From positions 1,354,321 through 1,418,320 of the forward strand of contig JAKJHU010000033.1 in NCBI GenBank assembly GCA_022316685.1: DNA of 64,000 bases. The letters run 5' to 3'. The notes under the pieces are model-generated. The model made no database searches. It saw only the letters and a program-made list of their open reading frames with translations, and was not told where the DNA came from. Positions 25,701 through 37,800 of this stretch are shown one piece after another. The translations under genes and the position numbers were made by a program. This stretch comes from Progne subis subis. Its lineage: Eukaryota; Chordata; Aves; Passeriformes; Hirundinidae. Position 1 is the stretch's first letter. Each line of letters begins with the position of its first letter.

Positions 25701-27606
25701 TTCTGGTGGAAGGAGATCCTAGTGTTGCTCCCAGCACCCTCTCTGTTCAGTTAGCTTATCAGCATAATCTTTTAATGTTGCCTTCACCAGAGGGAGACCA
25801 ACACAGCATGAGGGTAAAAGCTGCTCTCCATTTGTTTTATCTGTAGCCATTAATTAGAGACTGATGAAAGAAACAGACTTTGTTTCAAGGCTGATTCATT
25901 CTTCTTCATAATTCAGGCATCCTGAATACAGAAACACTGCTGCTCTTTAGCCAAGTAGAGCCCACAGCTGAAACTCAGATAGCTGGGTTTGTTCACACAG
26001 CGACTGAGGATTTATACAAATTATTTAGATGCTGTGTTTCTGGTTGCTTGTAAACAGAGGCTCTTGCAGGCATTTTAAGAATTCCTACTTTATGCATTTG
26101 CATGCCTTAATCCTCCAAATGGCTGATGGTATAGCTGTGTGCTTAGAGCCTTGGGGGTTTCTAAGTGATTTTTACCATTTATTACAAATTACTTTTCCTA
26201 AATGAAAAGAATTTTCAATCACAAGAGTGAGGGAGGAGATTAATACATTAGTTCAATATGGTTTGCATCTTACTGAGGTGTGTTGATAAGACTTCTCTTG
26301 AGCTCTCTGGTGTGTAAGGAAGGGATTGAGTGCGTGTCTTTCCCCACTCGTACGCCTTGTCTAAGAGTACCAGTCATTGTATTGAAGGTCTGCTTTGTGT
26401 GTGTCCACAGATCAGTCACGGTGAAGATAACTCCATCATGTGGTCCTAATTACAGTGATGCATTCAATATTTTCCATCCCTTCGTAGCCATATAGGAGGG
26501 GAAATTAGACAGTCTGTCCCGACGATAAAGGAAACTCGGGCTTGGAAACTCAACATGGCGTTGTGCTCCTCTGTGGTTCATCTGCTTTCAGCCTTGACTT
26601 CTCTCTCACCATCTGCCTGCTACTGTTGCACCCTGGATTTAGTTGATGAAACGTGTTTGTTGTGGAATGAGGCAGAAGTGTGAAATTACCTTCTGTGTCC
26701 CCATGAATGCCACAGAATTTCTGGGCTGTGTTCTCTTCTTGCAGCCTGTCTGGTCTGCAGAGACATTTTTCTCTTTCTTCAGGTATTTACCAGTGTGGGG
26801 CCTGTGGACTTCTGAGTTCAACCAGTCTGGAAGGATGTTTTTTACTGCTGGGTGTCAGAATTCTTCTGGAGAGGTTAGATTGAGGGAGATCAGAGGATAT
26901 CCTATGAGGATGCAGACACAATCTAGTCTGATAAAACATTATCTGAAAGAGACATAACTTGTTATCTCGGAGAGCCTGTTTTTACAGGCTAGAGAATGAG
27001 TGCAGCTACTGTAAATGTGGATTTTAAAGATAAATGACTAGACTTGATACTTGCATGGGTTATATATTGGTTCTATTTCAGTTTCCTCACAGAGATACCC
27101 TTAACTTAGTGCTTCTTCAGTTCTGGTCCCTTGGGCACTTCACAGGAGTTCTTCATGTCTAAGAAAAATATGAAGGCAAAGCAAGGAAAGATGTGGTTTC
27201 CCTAAACTGAGGATAGTCCCCCAACAACCAAACCATTACTCTGAGCAGTTGTGGTCTCACTGCTCCTTCTTGACCACAGCAGAAGCAAATACTGATCTCT
27301 GTTACACTAGCATACCACTTGCACAACACTAGCAGTTCCCAACACACCCTTGCAACAATACCTCCTTCTGCCAGATCTGCTGAACCCTGTCAAAAGTTTA
27401 TTGTGATCAATCCAGTTGGGTAATTCCTACTGGAAGCCTTTGAATCAGATGTGGGGTCTTCAAGATGCCTGAAAGCATCTCTGCTTATATTTCCTCTAAT
27501 TTTTTAAAGCAGCATTAAGAGGCTGGAATGGAATATGATTCTCATCTAGTTCACTTCTGTGCCTCTTTCTAAGACTAGATAAGGAAACAGAGAAACTGGC
27601 ACAGTG
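19743..27606. other. Unique noncoding sequence, no gene recognised
   Basis: No repeat family or gene was recognised between the polypyrimidine tract and the short CR1 tail, except for the 20-T run at 22.3 kb. A very strong acceptor (acatttttctctttcttcag) occurs near 26,781 ahead of a 92-nt open stretch, but the only donor, GAG gttaga, is weak. On the minus strand about 48 nt near 20.78 kb are open between cttatctgcaaag-like and GAG gtgagc sites. Confidence 0.55.
22296..22315. repeat. Poly-T tract (20 bp)
   Basis: This is a pure T run followed by aattttctctcctttttgggcag, which continues the pyrimidine bias. No element is recognised beside it. Confidence 0.97.
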
Positions 27607-27692
27607 TCATAGCATAGTTGGTTTGGAAGAGGCCTTTAGAGATTATCTAGTCCAACCACTCTGTGATGAGCAGGGACATATCTTTACCGTCG
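27607..27692 (-). mobile_element. CR1 3' tail fragment, very short
   Basis: About 85 bp resemble the CR1 tail: gtcatagcatagttggtttggaagagg, then gattatctagtccaacc and gagcaggga. The order and spacing match the reverse complement of the CR1 3' end. The copy is more diverged than the two at 50-52 kb and stops before any coding part. The sequence to the right, from about 27,693, no longer matches. Confidence 0.75.
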
Positions 27693-29764
27693 TTTAGTTG
27701 TGCTGATACATTTTTGTGAGTATGGATTGAACTTTACTTTTCATAGCCATTAAGTCTGTCCTTTCACTGAGGTACTTGGTGGTCAGACACATCCATGTCT
27801 GCTCTCCCTGCTCCTCCTAGTGCAGGGATGCAGCCAGAGGGGACCATGGCTTGCAGAACCACTTGCTGGTTCAGGCAGAAATCCAACTCATTTGTTGTCC
27901 TTCAGGATACTTTCATGAAGGTGCGTCACTAGGTAAGCAAAATGTTTTCCTGAAGAGGCGCATATCCAGTAAGCACCCAAAGGCATGATACAGAGAATAC
28001 TGTGCTGTGGCAAACAGTCCTGGAGGTCAAGGATGTTCTTTGGGTGGATACATCCACAGCTCTGAGCCTGCACATTCAGCAGCTGCAGTGAATTCAAGTG
28101 GTCACTGTAATGTGGCAGGAAAACTAAGCACAAAACACAAATAAAACCTTTCTTGGGCTAGCATAAAACAGCAGTGTGATTTAAGGTGAAAAAATGTCTC
28201 CCTCTCTGAGTCGCTGCTGTTATTTTATCTGTGTGGTCTCAGTAGTGCAGAAGATGATTGAGGATTGGAGAAGCTGTACACCAGTGATTCTTTCTCAGGC
28301 CAGTGAGGAGGAACTAAATCCTTCTAGGGTTTAAGAGCAAAGCAGCAACAGTTTGGGCAGTGTCCTCTTATTTCATGTTGGTGACTAGTGTAAGTTTAGC
28401 TGGCCTGCCAGGGTGGATGGGAGATGTCACCTAGTGTGCAGTTTTGTGTCTCTGAGTTGACAACCCCATGGGAGCTGGAGCTTGTTACAGCGGAGGAAGA
28501 CTAGTGGGAAGCTTTATTGGATACTGTTGATGTCACTGAGAGGGCAGGGTCTCTTTTGTGGCAGGAAGCATGTGTCTGACCTTTCACAAAGCTGTCGTCT
28601 TCATGCTGGTGGTCATTAATTCCATTCCTTTTAAGGCAGTGGTGAGATTATCTTGATGTCTGAATCTTCCTTGGCTTCTGCCAGATAGCACTGACCTGGG
28701 TGTAGTCTGGAGCCTGTTAGTCTGACTGTGACTGTCTTCTCCTGGCAGTCCATAGAGACCCGGTCTCTATTCTTGTATTGTTTGCTCTTGTCAGCTGTCT
28801 CTGTAGCTGTCAGGTTGTGTTGACACACCTTTCCTCTTCTCTTAGGTGATCCCCACAGACCAGTGTTGAGTAACCCTTCTGCCCTGAGACTGCCTGGCGC
28901 CATGGTACTGTCAATACCTGAAATTGAAAGAGGTGCATAAGCTAGACCTGTCATTGAGCTGTTCCCTGTCCTCTGTTTTGTACAGGTGTGCTCTAAACTT
29001 CATCCTCTGTAAGCTCTGAAAACTCCTGTGTTAGATGTGGTGTATTCCTTGGTGTACTTGGCTAGCTGGCCTTCTAGGGAGGCTTAGTGTGCTTCTCCTG
29101 TCCTGAACTGCAATGAGTCTTGGAAACAGATCAGGCGAGTTGTGCATGTAGAGGAGATGGAAACTGGTTTAAAGCCTATTGTCAGGGAAAACCGTTTTCC
29201 TTTGGGCCATTGGCGTTCAACTGTCCCTTTCCCAGCAGCAATGTCTGTGCAGTTCTGCCATGATCCCTTTTCTCTTTAGCATGTGGACAAAATGATAGGA
29301 GGTCAAGCTTCAGGATTGGGTTGACAGAGGTGACAAAACCTGTCACCAAGACAAGCCTGTTTTGTTCAGCAGTCCGTTGAAATGATCACGGTGCTTGCAG
29401 TGTCCCTTGCTGTGAGGGTAATCTTTTGGTTTTCTCCCTATTTGAAAGATTGTCTCTTGGTATTTGGAATTTTCCCAGACCTTCAGTTTATTGTGTTCTG
29501 TGTATAATTACGCGATAACAGTATCAGTTAACACTGCTTCCTCAGAAATTGACCTCTGCAGGGTCCGAGTGAGGGTGAAAGTGCGTTTTGCATGTTTGCA
29601 TCCTGTACAGTGCAAGTAGCTTCTCATACGACTTAAACAGCCAAGTGGAAAAGTGGTGGTTCAGACTGCATCTTGCCTCTTTCACATCAGTTGATCTGTG
29701 TAGGAAGTGTTTAGGAATTACTTTGAACTTGAGCAAAAAGCTCCTGGTGTGGAAAAAGGTACTT

Positions 29765-29784
29765 GCCCCTCTGTGCCCCTCTGT
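29765..29784. repeat. 10-bp tandem duplication
   Basis: The unit gcccctctgt occurs twice with no spacer and no mismatch. It is a minor slippage-type repeat in otherwise unique sequence. Confidence 0.95.
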
Positions 29785-30602
29785 TTCCTTTGGGACAAAG
29801 ATTCTCTGAGTAGTCATTGCTAGAATTTTTTTGGCAACTGTAAAATGGTGTAGCATTGCAGGCGTTGTGGTTAGAATTAGGAAGAAGCACACCTATTAAA
29901 TTGTTACCATTCTGGAAAGCAGCTCAGCAGCACAATTTGTAAATACTGACCCTACTGACTCCACTGTCCTTATTCTGCAAGTTCAAAGCTGATAACATGG
30001 ATGCTGACTCCGAGTTCCACAGAGATGACTTGGACCTGACTTCTATAAATCATCAGATAAAATTGATAGTAGTGGCTATAAATAAGCACAAATGCATTCT
30101 ACTTAAGACAGAAATTCAGAGTTTGAATCCAGTTGCTTATCTTGGAGCTTTGCCAATATCCTAGGTAAGTCTAAACAGACATATTAGTAAATATTGCAGA
30201 TATAAATTGACTTTAATCCTGGGTACAAGCTGGAATATTGAAAGGGGGAAAAAAGCAAGTTGAAGGAACTTGGAGGTTACTTAGAAGACGTGCTTTTGGA
30301 AAGGTGGAAAATTACTGTGAGAATATACAGCTTTGGTGCTGTGAGCTGCATGCACTGAATTTGGGGCAGGTTAGTAGGGAATCATCATATGCTCAAGGGT
30401 TTTCATGGAATTACATGTGCAAATAATAAACCCATCCATGGAAATGATGGGCCTTAATTCTGTCCCAGACTTGCACAGCCAGTCAGGCCTCCCATAGGAA
30501 TAAAAGAGGTGCTCTTGCTCTGCAGACCTTAATTTTCAGCTAAAACTGTCTGAAGTTATCTGACTGCTCTTGGTTTTGTAGTCAGTCAACTCCCTCTTCA
30601 TT

Positions 30603-30627
30603 AAAAAAAAAAAAAAAAAAAAAAAAA
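30603..30627. repeat. Poly-A tract (25 bp)
   Basis: This is an uninterrupted A run. On the plus strand it could be the tail of a retrocopy lying to its left, but the preceding 200 bp show no recognisable gene, tRNA-like or LINE sequence. Confidence 0.97.
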
Positions 30628-30645
30628 GGCAGGCAAGTAACTCAC

Positions 30646-30727
30646 CTATTTTATTTGGAAACAAAGTGCAGCATGAAACTTGTGCCTCGTATAGCATATA
30701 ACCATGTGTCTTAATTTTTGGTGAGTA
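30646..30727 (-). other. Candidate minus-strand internal exon (82 nt)
   Basis: On the minus strand an acceptor ending ttttaaacag and a strong donor (TAG then gtgagt) enclose 27 codons plus one base. The peptide starts YSPKIKTHGYMLYEAQ. The pyrimidine tract is weak. A 25-bp poly-A run, poly-T on this strand, follows 18 bp beyond the donor. The open frame extends on both sides, so openness carries little weight. Confidence 0.1.
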
Positions 30728-32436
30728 CTGTTTAAAATCAGGCCTCTGCCAAGCAGTTACGGACCTTTTTCCTTGCCAAAACCACTGAACTCCATAGACA
30801 GCCTTCAAGCAGCTCATCAACTGACTCTTCCTGTTGTAAAATATGTTGACTAATGAAGCTAAGGTGAGGAAAAAATAAACTAACAGAAATTAAGAATTCT
30901 ACTGGAATTCTACTTAAGAATAACAAGGAATTTTTTTTTTGGGGGGGAGGGGTGGTTTGTCTTATCTGTGTTCTGTTATATCAGAACAGTATCAAAAATC
31001 CATAGCAATGTCATCAGTTTGCCGACTTGATCATCTACTTCACATGATCTCCTGTAAGCAGAGCAAGAAGTCACTCAAAAGCAAAGCAGTCTTAAGTGAT
31101 GACTTCTGCATAGTATCTGTGATGTTAGTGAATGAGTTCAGAATGGAAAAGGTCTGGCAGTCAGCTCTGCAGGTTAAGGATGCATCTCCTTAGCTTACAG
31201 CTTGACTATTGATAAGGAATAAGCAGGGAAAATTGACCCTCTTTAACTATTTATTCCTGCTCTTTATCTTATAAGATTTCTTTGTGGCTTCACTGTAGAC
31301 TTAGTGCTCAGTGAAACATTGCCTGCAGGCTTATGTTGTGTAGGAAGGTAGGGGAGGGGAAAAACCTGGTGTATTCCAGATGTTCTCCAGATGATTTAAT
31401 AGCTTGTCTTCAGCAGCTTTTCCAAATTGCTGTGGTGCTTCAGTGGTAAGGTCAGTACCAAGGACAGGAAAAGTGCTGATGAACATTAAGATTTGCATTT
31501 ATTCTAAGCCCTTTGGAATAAGCGAAGTTTTTCTCTCCTTCCAGTTTTCTGCTCTTCAAAGCAGTTGGAGTAAATTATATCAGTCATGCACATGTACTCA
31601 TGTTTAGGACTGGGCTAGGGTCATGTTCATTGTCAGACTCTGTTGGGGCAACTTGCAAATTAACCCTGCTTTGATATCCCACATCAAACAGGAAGGCTGT
31701 ATTTCATGCCTTTCTGAACACCAGTACAGCAAAGTTCCTTGCCTTTTTTTTCAATAGGGCTGAAAATCTGCTGTAACAGAAGCTTGTCCCATAGCAAGGT
31801 TGTGTTGTGTTTCTGATAAGTGGAAGACTAGTTCTTTTGGTCTCTCTTTATTAAGAGTCTGGAGATGGTAGAAATTCTTGTCTGACTTGAAGGGAAAGAT
31901 CAATACTGATAATGTTTGAAGATTGTGCACAAGAGGAAGGAGTTGATGCATCTTCACCCTGATGCTTCTGGACTGATTTCACATCAGACATGGGTTCTGA
32001 GTGCCCTGATGTGGGAGCTGTGTTAGAGTGCTCTTGCTGAAAAGGAGTTGTTAATTTTACACTTGTGAAATTTTCGTGCTCCCGAGAAGTAAAAACAGTG
32101 CTTCTTTTTTCACTGTATAATGACCAACAGGCTTGTGTGGATATTAAATATTAAGTCTTACTCTGAAGGGAGCATAGCAATGCTGTGTCTTAAACAAAAG
32201 TTACCACCTGCTCTTTTCGTCCATTCCCACAAATTCCTCATCTCGTAGAGAATTAGATCTGGTCACAGTGTGTGGAGGCTTTTTAGTCATAACTAAAGTG
32301 CTGCTGTGGCAATTTCTCTTGTGGCTGTCCAAGCTTATGCCATTTTGACCACCTAACTCTCTAAAACACTTACATGTGAATCCTCCAAAACACTTAGAGC
32401 AGTTCCTCTTCATGAAGCAATGACTATTGATTAAAA

Positions 32437-32453
32437 GAAAACAAACAAACAAA
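32437..32453. repeat. (AAAC)n short microsatellite
   Basis: There are three to four units of AAAC in the run aaaacaaacaaacaaag. It is minor simple sequence. Confidence 0.9.
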
Positions 32454-34938
32454 GTCTGAATGCACCAGTGAGCAAGATGAATTTTTTAAATGTCAGAAAT
32501 GGTTATCCTGTCAAAAGGGGGGGAATTTATTAGTCAGTCAACTAACATTGTACTTAAGGACCTATTTTTAAACAGAAATAGCTACATGAATATTCACTGC
32601 TCACATCTGGTCTGTTGTTCCTGTTTTATGCCCAAACATAGCAGCTTGCTCCTGTGAATCGCTTGAATTTTGCAAGAGCAGTGGCTGACTTTTTTTTCCC
32701 TGACTACTTTCTTCATCCACCAAACACTCAGCAACAGCACCGAAGTACAAATCAGATCCCTCAGAAAACACTACTGCTTTACAGCTTGGCAGCAGTCATA
32801 CACAAGCCAGCAGGAAAATAAAGATGACCTTTGAGATTTGATGCTAATAGAGCATTGTCCTGACCTTGTAATCCCAAATTTCAGAACAAATACCTCTAGT
32901 CAGCCTCATTGTTAATTGACACAATTGCTGCTGGTGTGATCTAGCAGTAATAATCGTCTCATGATGGGTTGGAACATCTCTGCTACCATCCCTGCTAATT
33001 GGGACTGGGTGAGCAGAGCGCACCGTGGGGCTGTGCTGCTCAGCAGAGCGTGTCCAAGCACTGACAGCCGCTCGTGAGTGATAAGAACACTCCTTTCTCT
33101 TGGTACCAAAGTTGCTTAAAGGCACAGTCCAAGGGCTAGATGATCCTGACACTGTTGAGTTTTCTCTTTGTAGCTTGAGTGCCTAGTAACATAAGCACAA
33201 CAGCTATCAATATCTGCAAACAGTGTGTTGAAACTTCTATCTATACTGATTATATAAACCAAATTGTGGTTCTAGTTACGTGTTCTGAGCTTCGAACAAG
33301 GCATGCCATGCAGCTGCTTGGCTTATTGATCCCAATCACAGCCTGATGGGAGCAGACTTCCCTAATGTACAGGCAGCAGCTAAACTTGGGCCACGTACCA
33401 GGGTAATGCAGTTTCTAACTTTGACAGATCCTTTATGAAGAAGTCTCAGGTAATTAGATGAAGTTCTACCTGGTTGCTGATTTAAGAGCTGTGTTGGCGC
33501 TTTTGTTTTTGAATCTAAAAGACTTCAAATAGAGGAAAGCTTACTGTGCTATCTGCTGGGGTAGTAAAGAAACTTGAAGTGTGTGAGAGAAACTGAGGAA
33601 AAATATGTCTGGAAATCTTTGTTACACTTTGGCACAGTAGCTGCATCTGGCCTTTCTACCCCTGGAAAATGAACTTCAGGAGTCCTTAAAAAGGAAAAAA
33701 GTCTATAGCTCTCAAATCAGCACGTTAGTTCTTCCAGAAAAAGCAGCATTTAGATCCAGTATGTATGTTGCATAGCACCTTTCAGCATGTCCTGTTGCTG
33801 CTGCCAGTCTGACCACAGGTGATGGCTGCACTGAAGCTCCCCAGTTTTCCATGAGACACCTGGGTGAGGGAGTTTTGTGTTTTGTTTTGTTTTTCCTGCT
33901 TTGGCTGTCTTGTCTCTTCATCTTCCATTGTGTTGTACTGGGAAGCAGGATGTTTTATTTTTGAGGGGAAAGGAAAGGAGAAGGGGCAGAACTGGGACTG
34001 GTTTATCATAAAGCAGCCAGAGTGTTCAAACTTTGCCACCATTGCACTATTTGCTGTGCCTGGTTGCATTCGCACAGCTTAACCGAGACTGTGGAGCTTT
34101 TATTAGTAATTAGCTCGTTGTGGCTTTAGGGCTTTCAGACACGAGTAGTTGTTTTCATTGGGGGTATTAATTATGAATCACAAACCTGTAAACAGATATA
34201 GCCAAGAATGTGCACGTTTGCAGATATGACTGTTTTGCTGTTCAGCCCTGGGTTAGCTCTGCACTGCCCTCATTGTTGTTGCAGAGAAGTGTATGGAAAA
34301 CACGTTTTTAACCTCCTAGATGCTATTGAATTTCTGCATAGCAGCCTGTAAAACTGTGGGAAAAACGGCCTCTTCATTTGTTTTCTAAGCAGTCTAATTT
34401 AAGTATGATGGTTTGAATGGGTTGAAGCAAGGACTTTGAGAGCCCACTTCTGCAAAGGCCTTGCTTTAAGATCTTCTTATAAATACACTTAAAATAACGT
34501 GATTTTAATCTTCTGGGGGAGGAGGGAAAAAGAGAGGAGTGTTTACACTTGACAGTCTTAGCAGCTTGGCATTACTGATGCTGACTATATTTCCAGCGTT
34601 GTTTTCCTGATTTTATGCAGGCAGTTCTGGACTAAGAAATCAAATTATCTATTAAACTTGATAGCAAATCTTCCTTTTAATTCCGTTTAGCTTAGTTTCT
34701 CCTCTTTAATGTGGGATGAACTTGCTCACCACTCAAAGAGGTAGGATCCATATATACCAGAGGTCTTGGATGGTTCTTGTGGGTGGTCAGGTCTAGAAAG
34801 ACAGAGTGGATACCAGGGACTGGGGTGAGACTTCTAGTAGAGATGAAGACATACCTGTATTTCTGCAGTGGAAATGTGACCCACGTGGTCAGAGACCATT
34901 TCCACTGCACCTCAAAAAACCCAAGCCATGATAACTGC

Positions 34939-34961
34939 TTTATTTACTTATTTATTTATTT
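34939..34961. repeat. (TTTA)n short microsatellite
   Basis: There are about five units of TTTA with one interruption by a C. It is likely polymorphic in length, with no associated element. Confidence 0.9.
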
Positions 34962-36546
34962 CTCTGGTCATGAATTACGAGGAAGCAAGACCTATTTCAA
35001 TGAATGTTTGAGTTGTTGACATCTGACTGCTGCTGCTGTCTGGGGAAGATCAGTACTGCCCTTTGCTAGCTCTTTCATCATGAGAAAAGCTCCATCTTCC
35101 TCTGTTAGACCCCACTTCATGTGCAGTCCATGTGAAAGTCTGTACTAGATTTAGGCTTTGAGGGACACCAGAGACTAATTGGTGGTGCTAGGCTTGCATT
35201 TTTCCTAACAGATTCCCTTCTCCCCTCTACTTGGTCTTCTCTTGATTTTTTTCTATGAATTCTCTCAGTACCTTTATAAGAAAAAAACTCCAAATTAAAA
35301 CAAAGGTGACATTGACAAATTTTGTAGAGGTAATAAAAACTGAATCATAAGCTAGCTTTTGAGAGGTAATTTTCTTGGGTAGATTCTTGAGGTGCTTTCA
35401 TTACTGCTGTTTTCCTTTCTTTAAATATATTTTATAGTGGGACTAGGAGGAAACGCAGACAATATATGCTAGCTATTTTGGGGTTTATTGCAAAGTATTT
35501 CTTTGCTTTATGTTTATGTACAAGGCTAGGGTAAAGTGTTTTTATCCAGTTTTCTCTCTTCCCCTTCCTAGTTAAGAAACAGATGGCTTGACCTGTGTAA
35601 CGCTTTAAGTGTTGGAATTGGCATCAGTGTCTTCTTAAGGATTATTTTTAAAAAAACAAAACCCAGGAAGCATTGTGTCTCTGCTCAGTGTGAGAGCTGG
35701 TCTGTACAAAAATAGCAGGCTCACAATACGTGACTGAGATGATTCCCCTGACCTAAATAAGGAAAATGATTACCTGATATTTGAAATGTGCCTTTGCTTC
35801 TAGCATTTCCTCCTGCTGTCAGGCAGTACTTGTACCTATCTTCTCTTCCCCTGCCCATCAGTACACACTTCTCAGCAGCTTCAAATATCTCTGCATGCTT
35901 GGATGTACAAGTCTAAGCACACCTAAGTCCTGGCTGTTACTTGAATGGTAAGGTTTTTGTTGGAAGTGGGATTGGTTTGATAGGTACACATGCAGCAGGA
36001 AAGAAAATGATAGAGAGTTGTTGATGATGGACAGTAATCTAGGTATAGAGGGTCAACCATGATTTTTAATTAAGCCTAAAGATTTGTTTCCTTTTTGAGT
36101 TAATATTTCCTGAGTGTAAAGGTAAGGTTATTGCTATTCTTTAGCGTGGGCAGTTGATTAATAGTTCTTCACAATGTGATGGAGCCCAAGCCCACCAGAG
36201 CATAGATTTGTATTGTTTTCTATAATAAGTATATTGGTCTCTAAGAGAGATGTTGTTGGTGAGGAAGAAATTACTGAAACTGAAATCTGTTTAATACCTG
36301 TTAGGTTTTACTGGTGTTGTCTTTTCAGTTAATGAGATTCTAGACTGGATCTCAGAATCAAATCAAGCTTTCTCTGTGCAGGGTAGCTAAGGAGCATTTT
36401 TATTATAAACCAGGCATAGTTACTGTGGTTAAGCGAAAGATGTGCTCTGGTATAAAATCAAGATGCTGAGCAAATCCTGGTGAAATATCTTGGGAGTGGT
36501 ACTTGTTTGCATTTGTCACTGTGATTTTTTTTAGTATTTATGGATG

Positions 36547-36575
36547 CTTTCTTTCTTTGCTTTCTTGCTTTCTTT
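36547..36575. repeat. TTTC-rich low-complexity tract
   Basis: This consists of tetranucleotide-like ctttctttgctttcttgctttcttt units with G interruptions. Confidence 0.88.
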
Positions 36576-37440
36576 GAGTGAAATTGCTGTCACACTTCTA
36601 ATTTGTACTAAATTTTTTAAACCTTGCTTCACTATTGCTGTATGGAAATGTTTGACCTGAGTTGGCCAGTGATGAGCCAGCGACATACATTTTGAACCTT
36701 CATTTGGCCTTACTATTTGCGGTACACTATAAAAAGAACAGGGAAAAATTCTGTGGGTTAATTTCTGCTAATAGCCAGACATCACCAATAGCCTATGAAC
36801 TGAATTGCTTGGGGCTGGAGGAACATCCCTTGGAAGGCTGCTGACTGCTTGCTGTGCGCTTCTGTTCCTTTGGTGTCTGCTCTTGGCCCTGAGGAGAGAA
36901 GAGTTTCTGGGGTGGGGTGGTCTTTGATCACACTTCTTATAGCTATTTGTAGAAAAAAAACATCCAGCTCTGCTGAAGCTCTAGCTGTTGCTGTGGTTTA
37001 AAAGTGATGCTAATGTGCTTGTTAAACAAGGCTGTTATGGCGGTGCAGGTGGAGAAGAGGGATGGTTTGCCCATTATTGCATTGCTGCCTTTCTCAAGGA
37101 GGGCACGGGAAGCTTACACAACTGGAGCAGTATTATCTGCTTCCCGTCCCTTAGGATGCGTCTTTAGCCTACTGTAATCACCCTGCTCTGTTGTGAATAG
37201 AGTCTGTCCCATCGCTTCTCAAGTCCCTGTGCAGGCATTGCCCTCTGTGGACAGCTGTCTTGCTGCAACTCCGTCCTCTGTTGGCATTTCCTTAAACAAG
37301 CAGCACTGTGGAAAAGCGCTCATTTTTTTGTAGCCGCCTTTTAAAAAGGGATGTTTGGCACTTTCCTAATTGAAGCCGAGCAGTTGTTGAACAGAGCGAA
37401 AGCTGTTTGATCTTGCTCTTGTTGCAATATGCGCTACCCT

Positions 37441-37800
37441 GAGGTGCTAGGCTAAGAGCAACGCCGGCTTTTGTTCCGTGTGGCAGGCCTACACAGGCGG
37501 CTCAGGTCGGGGATAAATAACATGCTCATTGCAACAGAGCTTGACCCCTGGGCAGCAGTGGAGCTGGCTGCCTTGTGTCCCTGCGAGGGAAGAGTTTCCA
37601 TCTAGGCGGTTTCCCAGCGGAGTTAACGAGCTGTGAACACACACCTACCCTGACTGTAGCTCGCTCCTTGTGTCGCCACAGCTCTGTCGCTCTTGTGGGC
37701 ATCCGAACTCCCTCAACCCTCCGATCTTTGGGATCGCATCTGCGCCACTGTTCCGCTTACATGATCATCTACGTGATCGTACTTGTTTGCAGGAAACACA
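37441..37800. promoter_or_regulatory. Small CpG-enriched patch, possible promoter or enhancer
   Basis: I counted 201 G or C in 360 bp (56%) and 19 CpG against about 28 expected, an observed/expected ratio near 0.68. Typical flanking sequence has roughly one CpG per 100 bp or fewer. By the classic thresholds this is a marginal CpG island. A gataaataa stretch lies at 37,512-37,520. On the minus strand a donor-like AGG then gtaggt falls at 37,643-37,648, so a minus-strand first exon around 37,650-37,760 is conceivable. No convincing start codon and exon pair was found. It could equally be a hypomethylated enhancer. Confidence 0.35.

Larger units (their letters stand above)
27693..37440. other. 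Unique noncoding sequence, no gene recognised
   Basis: This is mostly AT-rich unique sequence with the simple repeats listed separately. A strong acceptor (cctttcctcttctcttag) near 28,845 is followed by a frame open to about 28,938 but lacks a good donor. Around 33,000-33,075 there is a small CpG cluster. A frame at 29,947-30,163 runs to TAG immediately followed by gtaagt; I found no support beyond that. Confidence 0.55.

Noticed and set aside
26782..26873. Open segment after a very strong acceptor
   Set aside because: The only available donor (GAG gttaga) is poor and the frame is part of a longer chance frame.
29947..30166. Open frame ending in TAG directly before gtaagt
   Set aside because: A stop abutting a donor is not useful evidence of coding; the upstream acceptor is only fair and the frame is of chance length.
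30400..30627. Processed retrocopy ending in the 25-A run
   Set aside because: The 200 bp to the left show no recognisable gene or SINE and no flanking direct repeats were seen.
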